This document shows, piece by piece, positions 7,033-14,090 of a stretch of 15,918 nt of DNA. Made by a program: the position numbers and the translations under genes. Each line of letters opens with the position of its first letter. The first letter of the stretch is position 1. Source of the stretch: Actinomycetota bacterium (GTDB lineage Bacteria; Actinomycetota; Thermoleophilia; Gaiellales; Gaiellaceae); NCBI GenBank assembly GCA_013812465.1, contig JACCTK010000145.1, positions 1 to 15,918 of the forward strand, in the 5' to 3' direction. Below the pieces are notes generated by a model that searched no databases, was not told the DNA's origin, and saw only the letters and a program-made list of their open reading frames with translations.

Positions 7033-9015
7033 CTGAGACAAGTTCTCGAGACCCCACTCCGCGAGCTCTTCGGATTCGACGCATTTCGTCCTGGGCAGGA
7101 GGAGGTCGTGCACGCCGCGATCGAGGGCCGAGACACGCTCGCGCTGATGCCGACGGGCTCGGGGAAGTCGCTCACCTACCAGCTCGCTGCGATGCTTCGC
7201 CCGACGCCGACGCTGGTGCTGTCCCCGTTGATAGCGCTGATGAAGGATCAGGTAGACAAGCTGCCGCCGAAAGTGGCTTCTACGGCGACTTTCGTCAACT
7301 CGTCGCTCTCTGTCGAGGAGAGCGCGGCACGGCTCACGAAGGTCGCCTCCGGAGAGACCAGGCTCGTGTACGCGGCGCCCGAACGCCTGCGCCAGGCGCG
7401 CTTTGTCGAGATGCTCCGCACCATCGGCATCGGGCTGGTCGTGGTGGACGAGGTCCACTGCGTGAGCATGTGGGGCCACGACTTCCGGCCGGACTACCTG
7501 TTCATCCGGAGAGGGCTCGAGGAGCTCGGCGGCCCGACCTTGCTCGGCATGACGGCGACCGCGACGCCTGAGATCGCACGCGACATCGGCGTAGCGCTGG
7601 GCCGCGAGCCCGAGGTCGTGCACACCTCGGTCGTGCGACCGAACCTGCGCTACGACGTGGCTCGGGTCGCGAACGCGGAGGACCGCCTACAGATTCTCGT
7701 GGAGCGCCTTCGCGCGCTCGGCGGGGGCTCGTCCATCGTGTACGCCCGCTCGCGTCGCTCGACGGAGGAGGTCGCGAGAGTGCTCCGCGGGCACGGGCTC
7801 CGCGCCGAGCACTACCACGCGGGACTCGAGCCCCAGGAGCGCACGCGGGTGCAGGACGACTTCGTGGCCGGCCGCGCGCAGGTCGTGGTCGCGACAACGG
7901 CGTTCGGAATGGGCATCGACAAGCCGGACGTGCGGCTCGTGTGCCTGGTCAACTTTCCCGACTCGCTCGAGGGCTACGTGCAGATGATCGGCCGCGCCGG
8001 ACGCGACGGCGTCCCCAGCGAGACGCTTCTGCTCGCGAGCCCGAGCGATGCGGTGGCGCTGCGGCGGTTTGCGGTCTCGGACGTGCCCGCTCCGGCCGAT
8101 CTCCGTGCGATCTATCGGGCGCTGCGAACCGCGGACAAGAGCGTCGATCCATCCGAGCTCAGCTCCCTCGTTCCGGAGCGCGATCCACGTGTGCTCGTCG
8201 GCATGCTCGAGCAGGCTGGGCTCGTGCGGCGCGGGTTCGACGACGGGCGTCGCATGAACGTCGAGCTGCTCACCGTTCCCGAAGATGCGGCCGCGCGCGT
8301 CGAGTCGCTCCTCGACCGGGCTCGGCTGGTCGCGGAGGCGCGAGCAGACCGGATCATCAGCTTCGCCGAGGTCCGCACATGCCGCCACGCGCAGGTGGCG
8401 GAGCACTTTGGCGAAGAGTTTGCTCCTCCGTGCGGGATGTGCGACGTGTGCGCTCCTCTCGCCGAGACCTCGAGCGCGGTCCCGCCGGCGCCGCCACTGC
8501 CCGAAGACGTGGGAGAGGCGATCGTCGATGCCGTCGCAGGACTGACGTGGCCCATCGGGCGACGGAGCCTCGTCGCGACGCTCTGTGGGTCGCTGAAGGC
8601 GCCTCCCTCGGCGCGGAGCTCGCTCGCGTACCGTCTGCTCGCCGCGGCATCGGAAGCGGACGTGAAGCGGTGGGTGCAGCTCCTCGAGCTCGCCGGAGCA
8701 CTGGTCGAGCACACGACGCCGGACGGGTTCCGCGTGCTCATGGCCGACGCGGACGCCCCTCGACCCAGGATCAGAACGGGCGCGGCGACAGAAGATGTCG
8801 ACGAAGTCGTCGCCGCGCGACTGCGCACCTGGCGCCTCGAGCGCTCGCGGGCGGACGGCGTTCCCGCCTACGTCGTGCTGCACGACTCGACGCTGCAGGA
8901 GCTGGCGGTCGTCAAGCCGCAGACACACGGCGAGCTCGCCGGTGTCAAGGGGTTCGGGCCGGTCAAGCTCGAGCGCTACGCGGACGACGTGCTGGCGGCG
9001 ATCGAAAGCGGGTGA
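7033..9015 (+). CDS. recQ: ATP-dependent DNA helicase RecQ
   Basis: A 3'-5' superfamily 2 helicase for recombination and fork repair; 660 residues if read from CTG 7033. Domains in that numbering are: the N-terminal FGFDAFRPGQEEV (13-25, adenine-sensing motif 0), Walker A PTGSGKS (40-46), DEVH (139-142), TATAT (174-178), motif V with FGMGIDKPD, motif VI GRAGRDG (320-326), a zinc site formed by Cys450, Cys467, Cys470 and Cys473, a winged-helix RQC region (about 490-575) and a C-terminal HRDC domain (about 589-658). All core motifs are intact; motif VI has QMIGRAGRDG where QExGRAGRDG is common. GTG at 7108 is the first standard start but would remove motif 0. No ATG, GTG or TTG in any frame exists between the xerD stop and 7108. 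CTG 7033, just after a TATACT, is the best guess; ATA 7021 and CTG 6985 are alternatives. Confidence 0.93.
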   Translation: MRQVLETPLRELFGFDAFRPGQEEVVHAAIEGRDTLALMPTGSGKSLTYQLAAMLRPTPTLVLSPLIALMKDQVDKLPPKVASTATFVNSSLSVEESAARLTKVASGETRLVYAAPERLRQARFVEMLRTIGIGLVVVDEVHCVSMWGHDFRPDYLFIRRGLEELGGPTLLGMTATATPEIARDIGVALGREPEVVHTSVVRPNLRYDVARVANAEDRLQILVERLRALGGGSSIVYARSRRSTEEVARVLRGHGLRAEHYHAGLEPQERTRVQDDFVAGRAQVVVATTAFGMGIDKPDVRLVCLVNFPDSLEGYVQMIGRAGRDGVPSETLLLASPSDAVALRRFAVSDVPAPADLRAIYRALRTADKSVDPSELSSLVPERDPRVLVGMLEQAGLVRRGFDDGRRMNVELLTVPEDAAARVESLLDRARLVAEARADRIISFAEVRTCRHAQVAEHFGEEFAPPCGMCDVCAPLAETSSAVPPAPPLPEDVGEAIVDAVAGLTWPIGRRSLVATLCGSLKAPPSARSSLAYRLLAAASEADVKRWVQLLELAGALVEHTTPDGFRVLMADADAPRPRIRTGAATEDVDEVVAARLRTWRLERSRADGVPAYVVLHDSTLQELAVVKPQTHGELAGVKGFGPVKLERYADDVLAAIESG

Positions 9016-9040
9016 CTGTCACCCGCAGGTGACAGTCACC
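9011..9040. terminator. Perfect 13-bp inverted repeat between recQ and purE
   Basis: GGTGACTGTCACC (9011-9023) and GGTGACAGTCACC (9028-9040) are exact reverse complements around a 4-nt loop CGCA. Each arm is itself a palindrome of GGTGAC/GTCACC around one base. The stem overlaps the recQ stop (9013-9015) and sits 17 bp from the end of convergent purE, so a bidirectional terminator is the simplest role. There is no strong T-tract on either side. Its sub-structure of four GGTGAC half-sites also allows a protein-binding site or a dispersed repeat. Confidence 0.65.
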
Positions 9041-9056
9041 AGGCGTTTCGTCCCTC

Positions 9057-9542
9057 CTACGCGCTCGGATCCGGCCTGTCGAGAATCTTCTGCGCCTGCT
9101 CCTCCCGAAAGCGCCGCAAGCGCTCCTCGATCTCACCGTCCGCGCGCGCGAGAATCGCGGCTGCGAGGAGCGCCGCGTTGACGGCGCCCGCCCGTCCGAT
9201 CGCTAGCGTTCCGACCGGGATCCCCGCGGGCATCTGCACGGTCGAGAGCAGCGAGTCGAGTCCCCCGAGCGCGGTTCCCATCGGAATCCCGAGGACGGGC
9301 TTGAGTGTCCGCGAGGCGACGACCCCCGCAAGGTGCGCCGCGCCGCCGGCCGCAGCGACGAACACCTGCACGCCACGACTCTCGCCGTCCGCCACGTACG
9401 CCTCGAGCGCGCCGGGCGTGCGATGCGCCGAGAGCACGCGCACCTCGTGCGGGATCTCGAGCTCCCGGAGCGTCGTCACACAGTGCTCCATCGTCTCCCA
9501 GTCGGAAGCCGAGCCCATGATCACCGCAACTGCCGGGCTCAC
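9057..9542 (-). CDS. purE: N5-carboxyaminoimidazole ribonucleotide mutase
   Basis: A 161-residue class I PurE, converting N5-CAIR to CAIR in de novo purine synthesis. Motifs are GSASDW (10-15, phosphate/ribose site), SAHRTP (38-43, catalytic His40), AGGAAHLAG (65-73) and D-S-L-L-S-T-V-Q-M-P-A-G-I-P-V-G-T (96-112), all close to E. coli PurE. Class I enzymes depend on PurK to make N5-CAIR; no purK lies in this window. The start is GTG at 9542, overlapping the TGA of the HEAT-like gene as GTGA, so it is probably translated by coupling; no Shine-Dalgarno is visible. It is the last gene of the gltA-HEAT-purE chain, and the 13-bp inverted repeat lies just beyond its stop. Confidence 0.96.
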   Translation of the reverse strand: MSPAVAVIMGSASDWETMEHCVTTLRELEIPHEVRVLSAHRTPGALEAYVADGESRGVQVFVAAAGGAAHLAGVVASRTLKPVLGIPMGTALGGLDSLLSTVQMPAGIPVGTLAIGRAGAVNAALLAAAILARADGEIEERLRRFREEQAQKILDRPDPSA

Positions 9543-10036
9543 TTGGCCGAGGCTTTCTTCTTCAGCGAGGCCTGCACGACGCGCGCGGTCTTGCGGAGGT
9601 CAGCGTCGACGTCATCGGCTTCGGAGATCCCTTCGAGCAGCTGCAGCGTGTCACTTCGGGACGCGCCGTTTTTCAGGCAGATGATCGCGAGACGGCGTAC
9701 GGCCAGGTTCGGATCGCGCGCCGCGAGCTCGTGCAGCAACGGCCGGAACGAGTTGATGTCACCGGGGTGGCCCCGCGAGAGCCCCTCGAGCGCGATCAGC
9801 GCAGACCCGCGAGCAGCGGGACTCTCGTCCTCGAGCCCTCTACGCAAGAGCTCGCGCTTCTGGCGAAACCGGAACTGCGCGATCGCCCGGTAGCCCTGGG
9901 CCCGAACGCGGTAGTCGGAGTCGCGCGCGGCGGCCTCGATCTCCTCGTCCCACTGCACGCGGAGCGTCGCCAGCGCCTTCTCGTCCCCAGCCTGCGCGAG
10001 AGCATCCGCCGCCGCAGCCGCTTCGGCGAGACTCAT
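9539..10036 (-). CDS. HEAT-repeat-like helical protein, function unknown
   Basis: A 165-residue, fully helical-looking soluble protein. It contains repeated helix pairs with the HEAT/PBS-lyase pattern: D-S-D-Y-R-V-R-A-Q-G-Y-R-A-I-A (38-52), DESPAARGSALIALEGL (68-84) and DPNLAVRRLAIICLKNG (106-122). Each begins with Asp/Pro-rich turns and a conserved Arg, and the tail is basic (LKKKASAK). Such folds bind proteins; no catalytic residues are seen. ATG 10036 overlaps the citrate synthase TGA as ATGA, and its own stop overlaps the purE start, so all three are likely translated as one chain. A longer reading from 10153 would only cover citrate synthase sequence in another frame. The link to citrate synthase or purine synthesis is not evident. 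Confidence 0.82.
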   Translation of the reverse strand: MSLAEAAAAADALAQAGDEKALATLRVQWDEEIEAAARDSDYRVRAQGYRAIAQFRFRQKRELLRRGLEDESPAARGSALIALEGLSRGHPGDINSFRPLLHELAARDPNLAVRRLAIICLKNGASRSDTLQLLEGISEADDVDADLRKTARVVQASLKKKASAK

Positions 10037-11124
10037 GACGCAGAAGACAGCGCGCGAGGCTCCGGGCCGACGTAGCGAGCCGACGGGCGGAACAGCCGGC
10101 CCGTCTTCTTCTGCTCGAGGATGTGCGCCGACCAGCCCGCGACCCGCGAGCACGCGAACATCGCCGGCGCGAGCGCGGGCGGTATCTCGGCGATGTCGAG
10201 CACGACCGCCGAGTAGTACTCGACGTTCGTCGCCAGCACTCGCTCGGGGTGCCGCTTCTGAAGCGCCTCCAGCGCGGCATTCTCGAGCGCTTCCGCGACA
10301 TCGACGTGTGGCGATCCGAGATCCTTTGCAGTCTGCTTGAGAATGCGCGACCGCGGGTCCTCAGCCCGATAGATGCGGTGCCCGAAGCCCATGATCCGCT
10401 TGCCACTGGTGAGCGCTTCCTCGACCCAGCGCGCGGCGTCTCCCGTCCCCGCGACTTCCTCCAGCATCGGGAGAACGTACGCGGGCGCGCCTCCGTGCAG
10501 CGGCCCGGAGAGCGCTCCGACCGCGGAAGAGAGGGAGGCGCCGCAGTCCGCTCCGGTCGAGGCGACGATGCGCGCGGTGAAGGTCGACGCATTCAGCCCG
10601 TGCTCGGCTGTGCAAATCCAGTACGTGTCGATCGCCTTCGTGTGTCGTGGGTCGGCCTCGCCCCGCCAACGCAGCAGGAACTTCTCGGCGGCGGTCTTGC
10701 CCTGCGCGACGACCTCATCGGAGATCGAGTCGCCCAGGCCGTCGGCAACCCGTGCGGAGCGCGCGACGATCGTCATCATCTGCGCCGAGAGCCGGCCAAG
10801 GTCCTCGCGCGCCTGCTCGTCCGAGATCTCGTTCAGCTTCCCGAGCTTCCAGTCGCCGGCGAGGCGCGCCGTCTCGGCTTGGAGGTCGGCGGGAGCGTTT
10901 CCGGTCAGACGCGCCGGCTCGTATGGCTCCGAATCGGGCATCTTCGAGTCCGCGTCGTCGTCCACGAGCAGACCCCAGACGTTCTCGTACGGAACGTGCC
11001 CGACGAGCTCCTCGATGTCCACGCCCCGGTAGCGGAGCGATCCGCCCTCGCGGTCGGGCTCCGCGATCTCGGTCTCGACGGCGACGACGCCTTCGAGCCC
11101 CGGCTTGAAGTCGGCGACCTCCAT
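10033..11124 (-). CDS. gltA: Citrate synthase (CitA-like, type I short form)
   Basis: A 363-residue enzyme joining acetyl-CoA and oxaloacetate to citrate at the head of the TCA cycle. Catalytic positions are present: His175 (EHGLNAS), His210 (SGPLHGG), His249 ([13 protein letters not shown]) and Asp310 ([11 protein letters not shown]). The C-terminal R-P-S-A-R-Y-V-G-P is the usual substrate-binding end. The N-terminus ([29 protein letters not shown]) and much of the protein resemble mycobacterial CitA. ATG 11124 gives the expected N-terminus; the frame remains open far upstream, but that part only shadows icd, mdh and the SDR gene. The start is divergent from icd with 54 bp between. A TACCGT (11133-11138) with TTGAGC (11154-11159, 15-bp spacing) could drive a nearly leaderless transcript. 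It overlaps the downstream HEAT-like gene by 4 bases. Confidence 0.96.
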   Translation of the reverse strand: MEVADFKPGLEGVVAVETEIAEPDREGGSLRYRGVDIEELVGHVPYENVWGLLVDDDADSKMPDSEPYEPARLTGNAPADLQAETARLAGDWKLGKLNEISDEQAREDLGRLSAQMMTIVARSARVADGLGDSISDEVVAQGKTAAEKFLLRWRGEADPRHTKAIDTYWICTAEHGLNASTFTARIVASTGADCGASLSSAVGALSGPLHGGAPAYVLPMLEEVAGTGDAARWVEEALTSGKRIMGFGHRIYRAEDPRSRILKQTAKDLGSPHVDVAEALENAALEALQKRHPERVLATNVEYYSAVVLDIAEIPPALAPAMFACSRVAGWSAHILEQKKTGRLFRPSARYVGPEPRALSSAS

Positions 11125-11178
11125 CGGCCGGGACGGTACCTGACCAGGCGAATGCTCAAGGTACGATCCGGCGCGCCC
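11125..11178. promoter_or_regulatory. Divergent promoter region between gltA and icd
   Basis: Plus strand: -35 CTGACC (11140-11145), 16-bp spacer, -10 TACGAT (11162-11167), with icd ATG at 11179. Minus strand: TTGAGC (11154-11159) and TACCGT (11133-11138), with gltA ATG at 11124. The two sets of elements overlap, so the promoters would compete or be regulated together. Both matches are imperfect; this is inference from short motifs. Confidence 0.35.
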
Positions 11179-12267
11179 ATGGGCCATCGCGTGACCCTCA
11201 TTCCCGGTGACGGGACCGGCCCCGAGCTCACAGAGGCGACCCAACGCGTCCTCGAGGCGACCGGAGTGGACCTCGACTGGGACGTGCGTCAGGCCGGAGT
11301 CGAGGTCATGGAGGAGGCCGGCACTCCTCTTCCCCAGGAGACGCTCGACTCGGTCAAGCGAAACGGCGTGGCGCTGAAGGGCCCGATCACCACCCCGATC
11401 GGCGCCGGCTTTCGCTCGGTCAACGTCGCCCTGCGCCATGAGCTCGAGCTCTATGCCTGTCTGCGCCCGTGCAAGACGTATCCGGGAGTTCGCACGCGCT
11501 ACGAGATGGTGGACATCGTCGTCGTCCGCGAGAACACCGAGGACCTCTACGCAGGCATCGAGTACGAGGCCGGTAGCGACGAAGCCGCGAAGGTCATCGA
11601 AACGCTGAATGGACTGCAGACCAAGAAGATCGCCGCGGGTTCGGGGATCTCCGTCAAGCCGATGAGCGCGGAGGCGTCCGAGCGGATCATCCGCTTCGCG
11701 TTCGAGCACGCCCGCGCGAACCATCGCCGAGAGGTCGCGGGAGTGACGAAGGCGAACATCATGAAGTTCACCGACGGGCTGTTCTTGGAGGTCTTCCGCT
11801 CGGTCGCACAGGACTACCCGGACATCGCCTCGCGAGAGGTGCTCGTCGACGCGCTCTGCATGCAGCTCGTTCAGCGGCCCGAGGAGTTCGACGTGCTGGT
11901 GCTCCCGAACCTGTACGGCGACATCGTGAGCGACGTGACGGCAGGTCTCGTCGGTGGCCTCGGGGTGGCGCCGGGGGCCAACATCGGCGCGGACGCGGCC
12001 GTCTTCGAGGCTACCCACGGCTCGGCGCCGCGGTACAAGGGCCTGAACAAGGTCAATCCCACCGCGATGATCCTCTCCGGGAAGCTCATGCTCGAGCATC
12101 TCGGCGAGCGAGAAGCATCGCAGCGACTCGAGCACACGGTTGCGGCGGTGATCGCGGACGGCACGCGCGTCACGTACGACTTGAAACCCACCCGCGACGA
12201 CCCGACCGCGGTCGGCACCTCCGAGTACGCCGACGCGATCATCGAGAGACTGCGCCAAGATGAGTGA
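11179..12267 (+). CDS. icd: Isocitrate dehydrogenase (isocitrate/isopropylmalate dehydrogenase family)
   Basis: A 362-residue decarboxylating dehydrogenase giving 2-oxoglutarate. Positions matching E. coli Icd are Ser80, Asn82 and Arg86 (FRSVNVALR), Arg96, Arg117 (VREN), Tyr124 (EDLYAG), Lys191 ([11 protein letters not shown]), Asp224, Asp248 and Asp252 (YGDIVSD). [12 protein letters not shown] favours isocitrate over isopropylmalate. The cofactor loop HGSAPRYKG has Arg-Tyr where NADP enzymes have Lys-Tyr and NAD enzymes usually Asp-Ile, and Tyr333 is kept, so NADP is my guess. ATG 11179 begins right at the first Rossmann strand and lies downstream of a TACGAT -10; ATG 11152 would add nine residues but would precede that promoter. 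It is divergent from gltA, and a hairpin with T-run follows the gene. Confidence 0.93.
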   Translation: MGHRVTLIPGDGTGPELTEATQRVLEATGVDLDWDVRQAGVEVMEEAGTPLPQETLDSVKRNGVALKGPITTPIGAGFRSVNVALRHELELYACLRPCKTYPGVRTRYEMVDIVVVRENTEDLYAGIEYEAGSDEAAKVIETLNGLQTKKIAAGSGISVKPMSAEASERIIRFAFEHARANHRREVAGVTKANIMKFTDGLFLEVFRSVAQDYPDIASREVLVDALCMQLVQRPEEFDVLVLPNLYGDIVSDVTAGLVGGLGVAPGANIGADAAVFEATHGSAPRYKGLNKVNPTAMILSGKLMLEHLGEREASQRLEHTVAAVIADGTRVTYDLKPTRDDPTAVGTSEYADAIIERLRQDE

Positions 12268-12275
12268 GGAGCGTC

Positions 12276-12298
12276 GCGGCCGCGAAGCGGCCGCCTTT
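12276..12298 (+). terminator. Intrinsic terminator after icd
   Basis: GCGGCCGC (12276-12283), loop GAA and GCGGCCGC (12287-12294) form an 8-bp all-GC stem, followed by CTTT. It begins 9 bp after the icd stop and separates icd from mdh. The T-run is short, so termination may be partial. The rest of the 105-bp gap holds no clear promoter; a weak CCGGA/TCCGG pair (12315-12340) is present. Confidence 0.6.
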
Positions 12299-12372
12299 AG
12301 GGATCTTCGCGCGACCGGAGTTCGCGTTAGCGGATTCCGGTCTTGCGCACTACTGAGACTGGAGGACGACAC

Positions 12373-13299
12373 GTGAGAAGTAAGGTCACCGTCGTCGGCG
12401 CGGGGCTCACCGGCCGCACGATCGCCCAGGAGCTCGCGCGTCGCGACTACGCGAACGTCGTCCTCGTCGACATCGTCGAGAATCTTCCGCAGGGCATCGC
12501 GCTCGACCTCGACCAAGCGGCGTCGGTGCTCGGCTACGAGCCCAACGTCACCGGCTCGAACAGCTACGAGGACACGGTGGGATCGGACGTGGTCGTGGTA
12601 ACTGCCGGCGTTCCGCGCAAGCCCGGGATGAGCCGGGACGATCTCGTGACGACGAACGAGAAGATCGTCGGCTCGGTCACCGAGCAGGCGCTCGCTCACT
12701 CGCCCGACACGATCGTGATCGTGCTCTCGAATCCTCTCGACGCGATGTGCCATGTGGCGAAGAGCGCCTCCGAGCTCCCCAAGGAGCGGGTCTTCGGGCA
12801 GGCCGGGATCCTCGACACGGCGCGCTTTCGGGCGTTCATCGCCTGGGAGACCGGGGCGTCCGTCCGCGACGTTCACGCTCTCGTGCTCGGCGGGCACGGC
12901 GACCAGATGGTCCCCGTCGTCTCGGCGACCACGGTCGGCGGCGTCCCGCTGACGAAGCTCGTATCCCAGGAGCGGATCGACGCCATGGTCGAGCGGACGC
13001 GGAAGGGCGGAGGAGAGGTCGTCGAGCTCCTCGGCACCTCGGCCTGGTACGCGCCGGCCGCGGCGGTGACGGAGATGGTGGAGGCGGTCCTCCTCGACCA
13101 GAAGCGAGTCCTCCCCTGCACCGCCTATCTCGAAGGGGAGTTCGGGGTCGCCGACCTGTACATGGGTGTGCCCGTGAAGCTGGGCTCGGCGGGAATCGAG
13201 GAGATCGTCGAGCTCGAGCTCTCCGAGCAGGAGCAGACGTGGTTCCAGGAGTCCGCAGCTGCCGTACGGGACGTGGTCAGCGTCCTCGGGAGCTCGTAG
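12373..13299 (+). CDS. mdh: Malate dehydrogenase, LDH-like type
   Basis: A 308-residue NAD-dependent enzyme interconverting malate and oxaloacetate. The Rossmann motif is GAGLTG (9-14) with Asp33 (LVDIVE) as the NAD-selecting acid. Arg82 and Arg88 (VPRKPGMSRDDL) sit in the mobile loop; arginine at 82, where lactate dehydrogenases have Gln, selects malate. Asn120, Asp148, Arg151 (DTARFR) and catalytic His175 (GGHGDQ) complete the site. The start is GTG at 12373, with GGAGG (12361-12365) seven bases upstream, the best Shine-Dalgarno in this part of the window; a TTG at 12343 in frame would put the GGAGG inside the gene. This LDH-like form differs from the larger MDH of mycobacteria. The SDR gene follows after 28 bp. 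Confidence 0.96.
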   Translation: MRSKVTVVGAGLTGRTIAQELARRDYANVVLVDIVENLPQGIALDLDQAASVLGYEPNVTGSNSYEDTVGSDVVVVTAGVPRKPGMSRDDLVTTNEKIVGSVTEQALAHSPDTIVIVLSNPLDAMCHVAKSASELPKERVFGQAGILDTARFRAFIAWETGASVRDVHALVLGGHGDQMVPVVSATTVGGVPLTKLVSQERIDAMVERTRKGGGEVVELLGTSAWYAPAAAVTEMVEAVLLDQKRVLPCTAYLEGEFGVADLYMGVPVKLGSAGIEEIVELELSEQEQTWFQESAAAVRDVVSVLGSS

Positions 13300-13301
13300 G
13301 A

Positions 13302-13317
13302 GCGAGGCTCGCCTCGC
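13302..13317. other. Short hairpin between mdh and the SDR gene
   Basis: GCGAGG (13302-13307) and CCTCGC (13312-13317) pair around a CTCG loop just after the mdh stop and end 10 bp before the SDR start. With no T-run it could be an attenuator or an mRNA-stability element, or mere GC-rich chance. Confidence 0.3.
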
Positions 13318-13327
13318 CCTTGCCGCC

Positions 13328-14071
13328 ATGGATCTGAATCTCGAAGGACGCACCGCGATCGTCTGCGGTGCCTCCGCCGGAATCGGGCTCGGGGTCAGCG
13401 AGGCCCTCGCGGCCGAGGGTGCGAACGTCGTCATGTTCGCACGCAGGCCCGAGACGCTTCGGGCGGAGGCAGAGCGCTTGGGCGGGATCGCGGTTCCCGG
13501 CGACGTCACGAACGCCGACGACCTCGAGCGGCTCGTGCAGACCGCGGTCGACGAGCACCGAGGCATCGACATCCTCGTGAACAACTCCGGCGGGCCGCCC
13601 CGAACCGCCGCAGTGGGACTTTCCGCCAAGCAGGTCGAGACCGCGGTGCAGCTCCTCCTCGTCTCCGTCGTCCGGCTGACCGGACTCTGCCTCCCGTATC
13701 TCGAGCGGAGCGAGGCCGGCCGCATCGTCAACATCACCTCCAGCACCGTGAAGGAGCCGACCGACAACCTCGCGCTCTCGAACGCGGTCCGGCCGGGGGT
13801 CATCGGCTGGGCGAAGTCGCTCTCACGCGAGCTCGGCCCTCGGGGCATCACGGTGAACTCGATCGCCCCGGGCCGAATCGACACAGAGCGGATTCGCGAG
13901 GTGTACCCGGACGGGCCGAGCGCGGACGACCTCGAAGCCATCCCGCTCCGTCGGCTGGGGACGCCGCGCGAGATCGGGGACGTGGTGGCGTTCCTCTGCT
14001 CGGATCGAGCCTCCTACGTGACGGGAACCGTGGTCGCCGTCGACGGCGGGCTCGTCCGCGGCCTCCTTTGA
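13328..14071 (+). CDS. Atypical short-chain dehydrogenase/reductase lacking YxxxK
   Basis: A 247-residue SDR fold protein. The NAD(P)-binding motif GASAGIG (14-20), Asp59 in PGDVTN, and NNSGG (85-89) are intact, and the C-terminal Y-V-T-G-x-x-x-x-V-D-G-G (230-241) is classic. The active site differs: Ser138 of the triad is present in NITSSTVKEP, but Tyr and Lys of YxxxK are replaced by Ser151 and Arg155 (L-S-N-A-V-R). I recall a subgroup of SDRs with V-K-x-P and L-S-N-A-x-R in these places, so this is probably a family trait and not damage. The reaction is therefore uncertain; a FabG-like name would be misleading. ATG 13328 matches the usual SDR start. It follows mdh by 28 bp and precedes the PDZ protease by 19 bp, probably in one transcript. 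Confidence 0.88.
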   Translation: MDLNLEGRTAIVCGASAGIGLGVSEALAAEGANVVMFARRPETLRAEAERLGGIAVPGDVTNADDLERLVQTAVDEHRGIDILVNNSGGPPRTAAVGLSAKQVETAVQLLLVSVVRLTGLCLPYLERSEAGRIVNITSSTVKEPTDNLALSNAVRPGVIGWAKSLSRELGPRGITVNSIAPGRIDTERIREVYPDGPSADDLEAIPLRRLGTPREIGDVVAFLCSDRASYVTGTVVAVDGGLVRGLL

Positions 14072-14090
14072 GAGCCGCGGTCATCGGTCT

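Noticed and set aside
7687..8928. A 413-codon minus-strand open frame inside recQ
   Set aside because: It is antisense to the helicase core, RQC and HRDC domains; no family motif is seen in it.
4142..9040. A mobile element or integron bounded by the two recombinases
   Set aside because: No terminal repeats, attC-like sites, cassette array, tRNA-end duplication or composition shift were seen; the recombinases are of Xer length and lack the integron-integrase insertion.
10123..11178. Upstream in-frame extension of icd on the plus strand
   Set aside because: It is antisense to citrate synthase and Arg-rich; the dehydrogenase fold begins exactly at 11179.
10033..13941. A 1302-codon open frame on the minus strand
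   Set aside because: Only its last 363 codons (citrate synthase) are real. The upstream part is antisense to icd, mdh and the SDR gene, which carry clear family motifs, and reads as Arg/His/Asp-rich shadow sequence.
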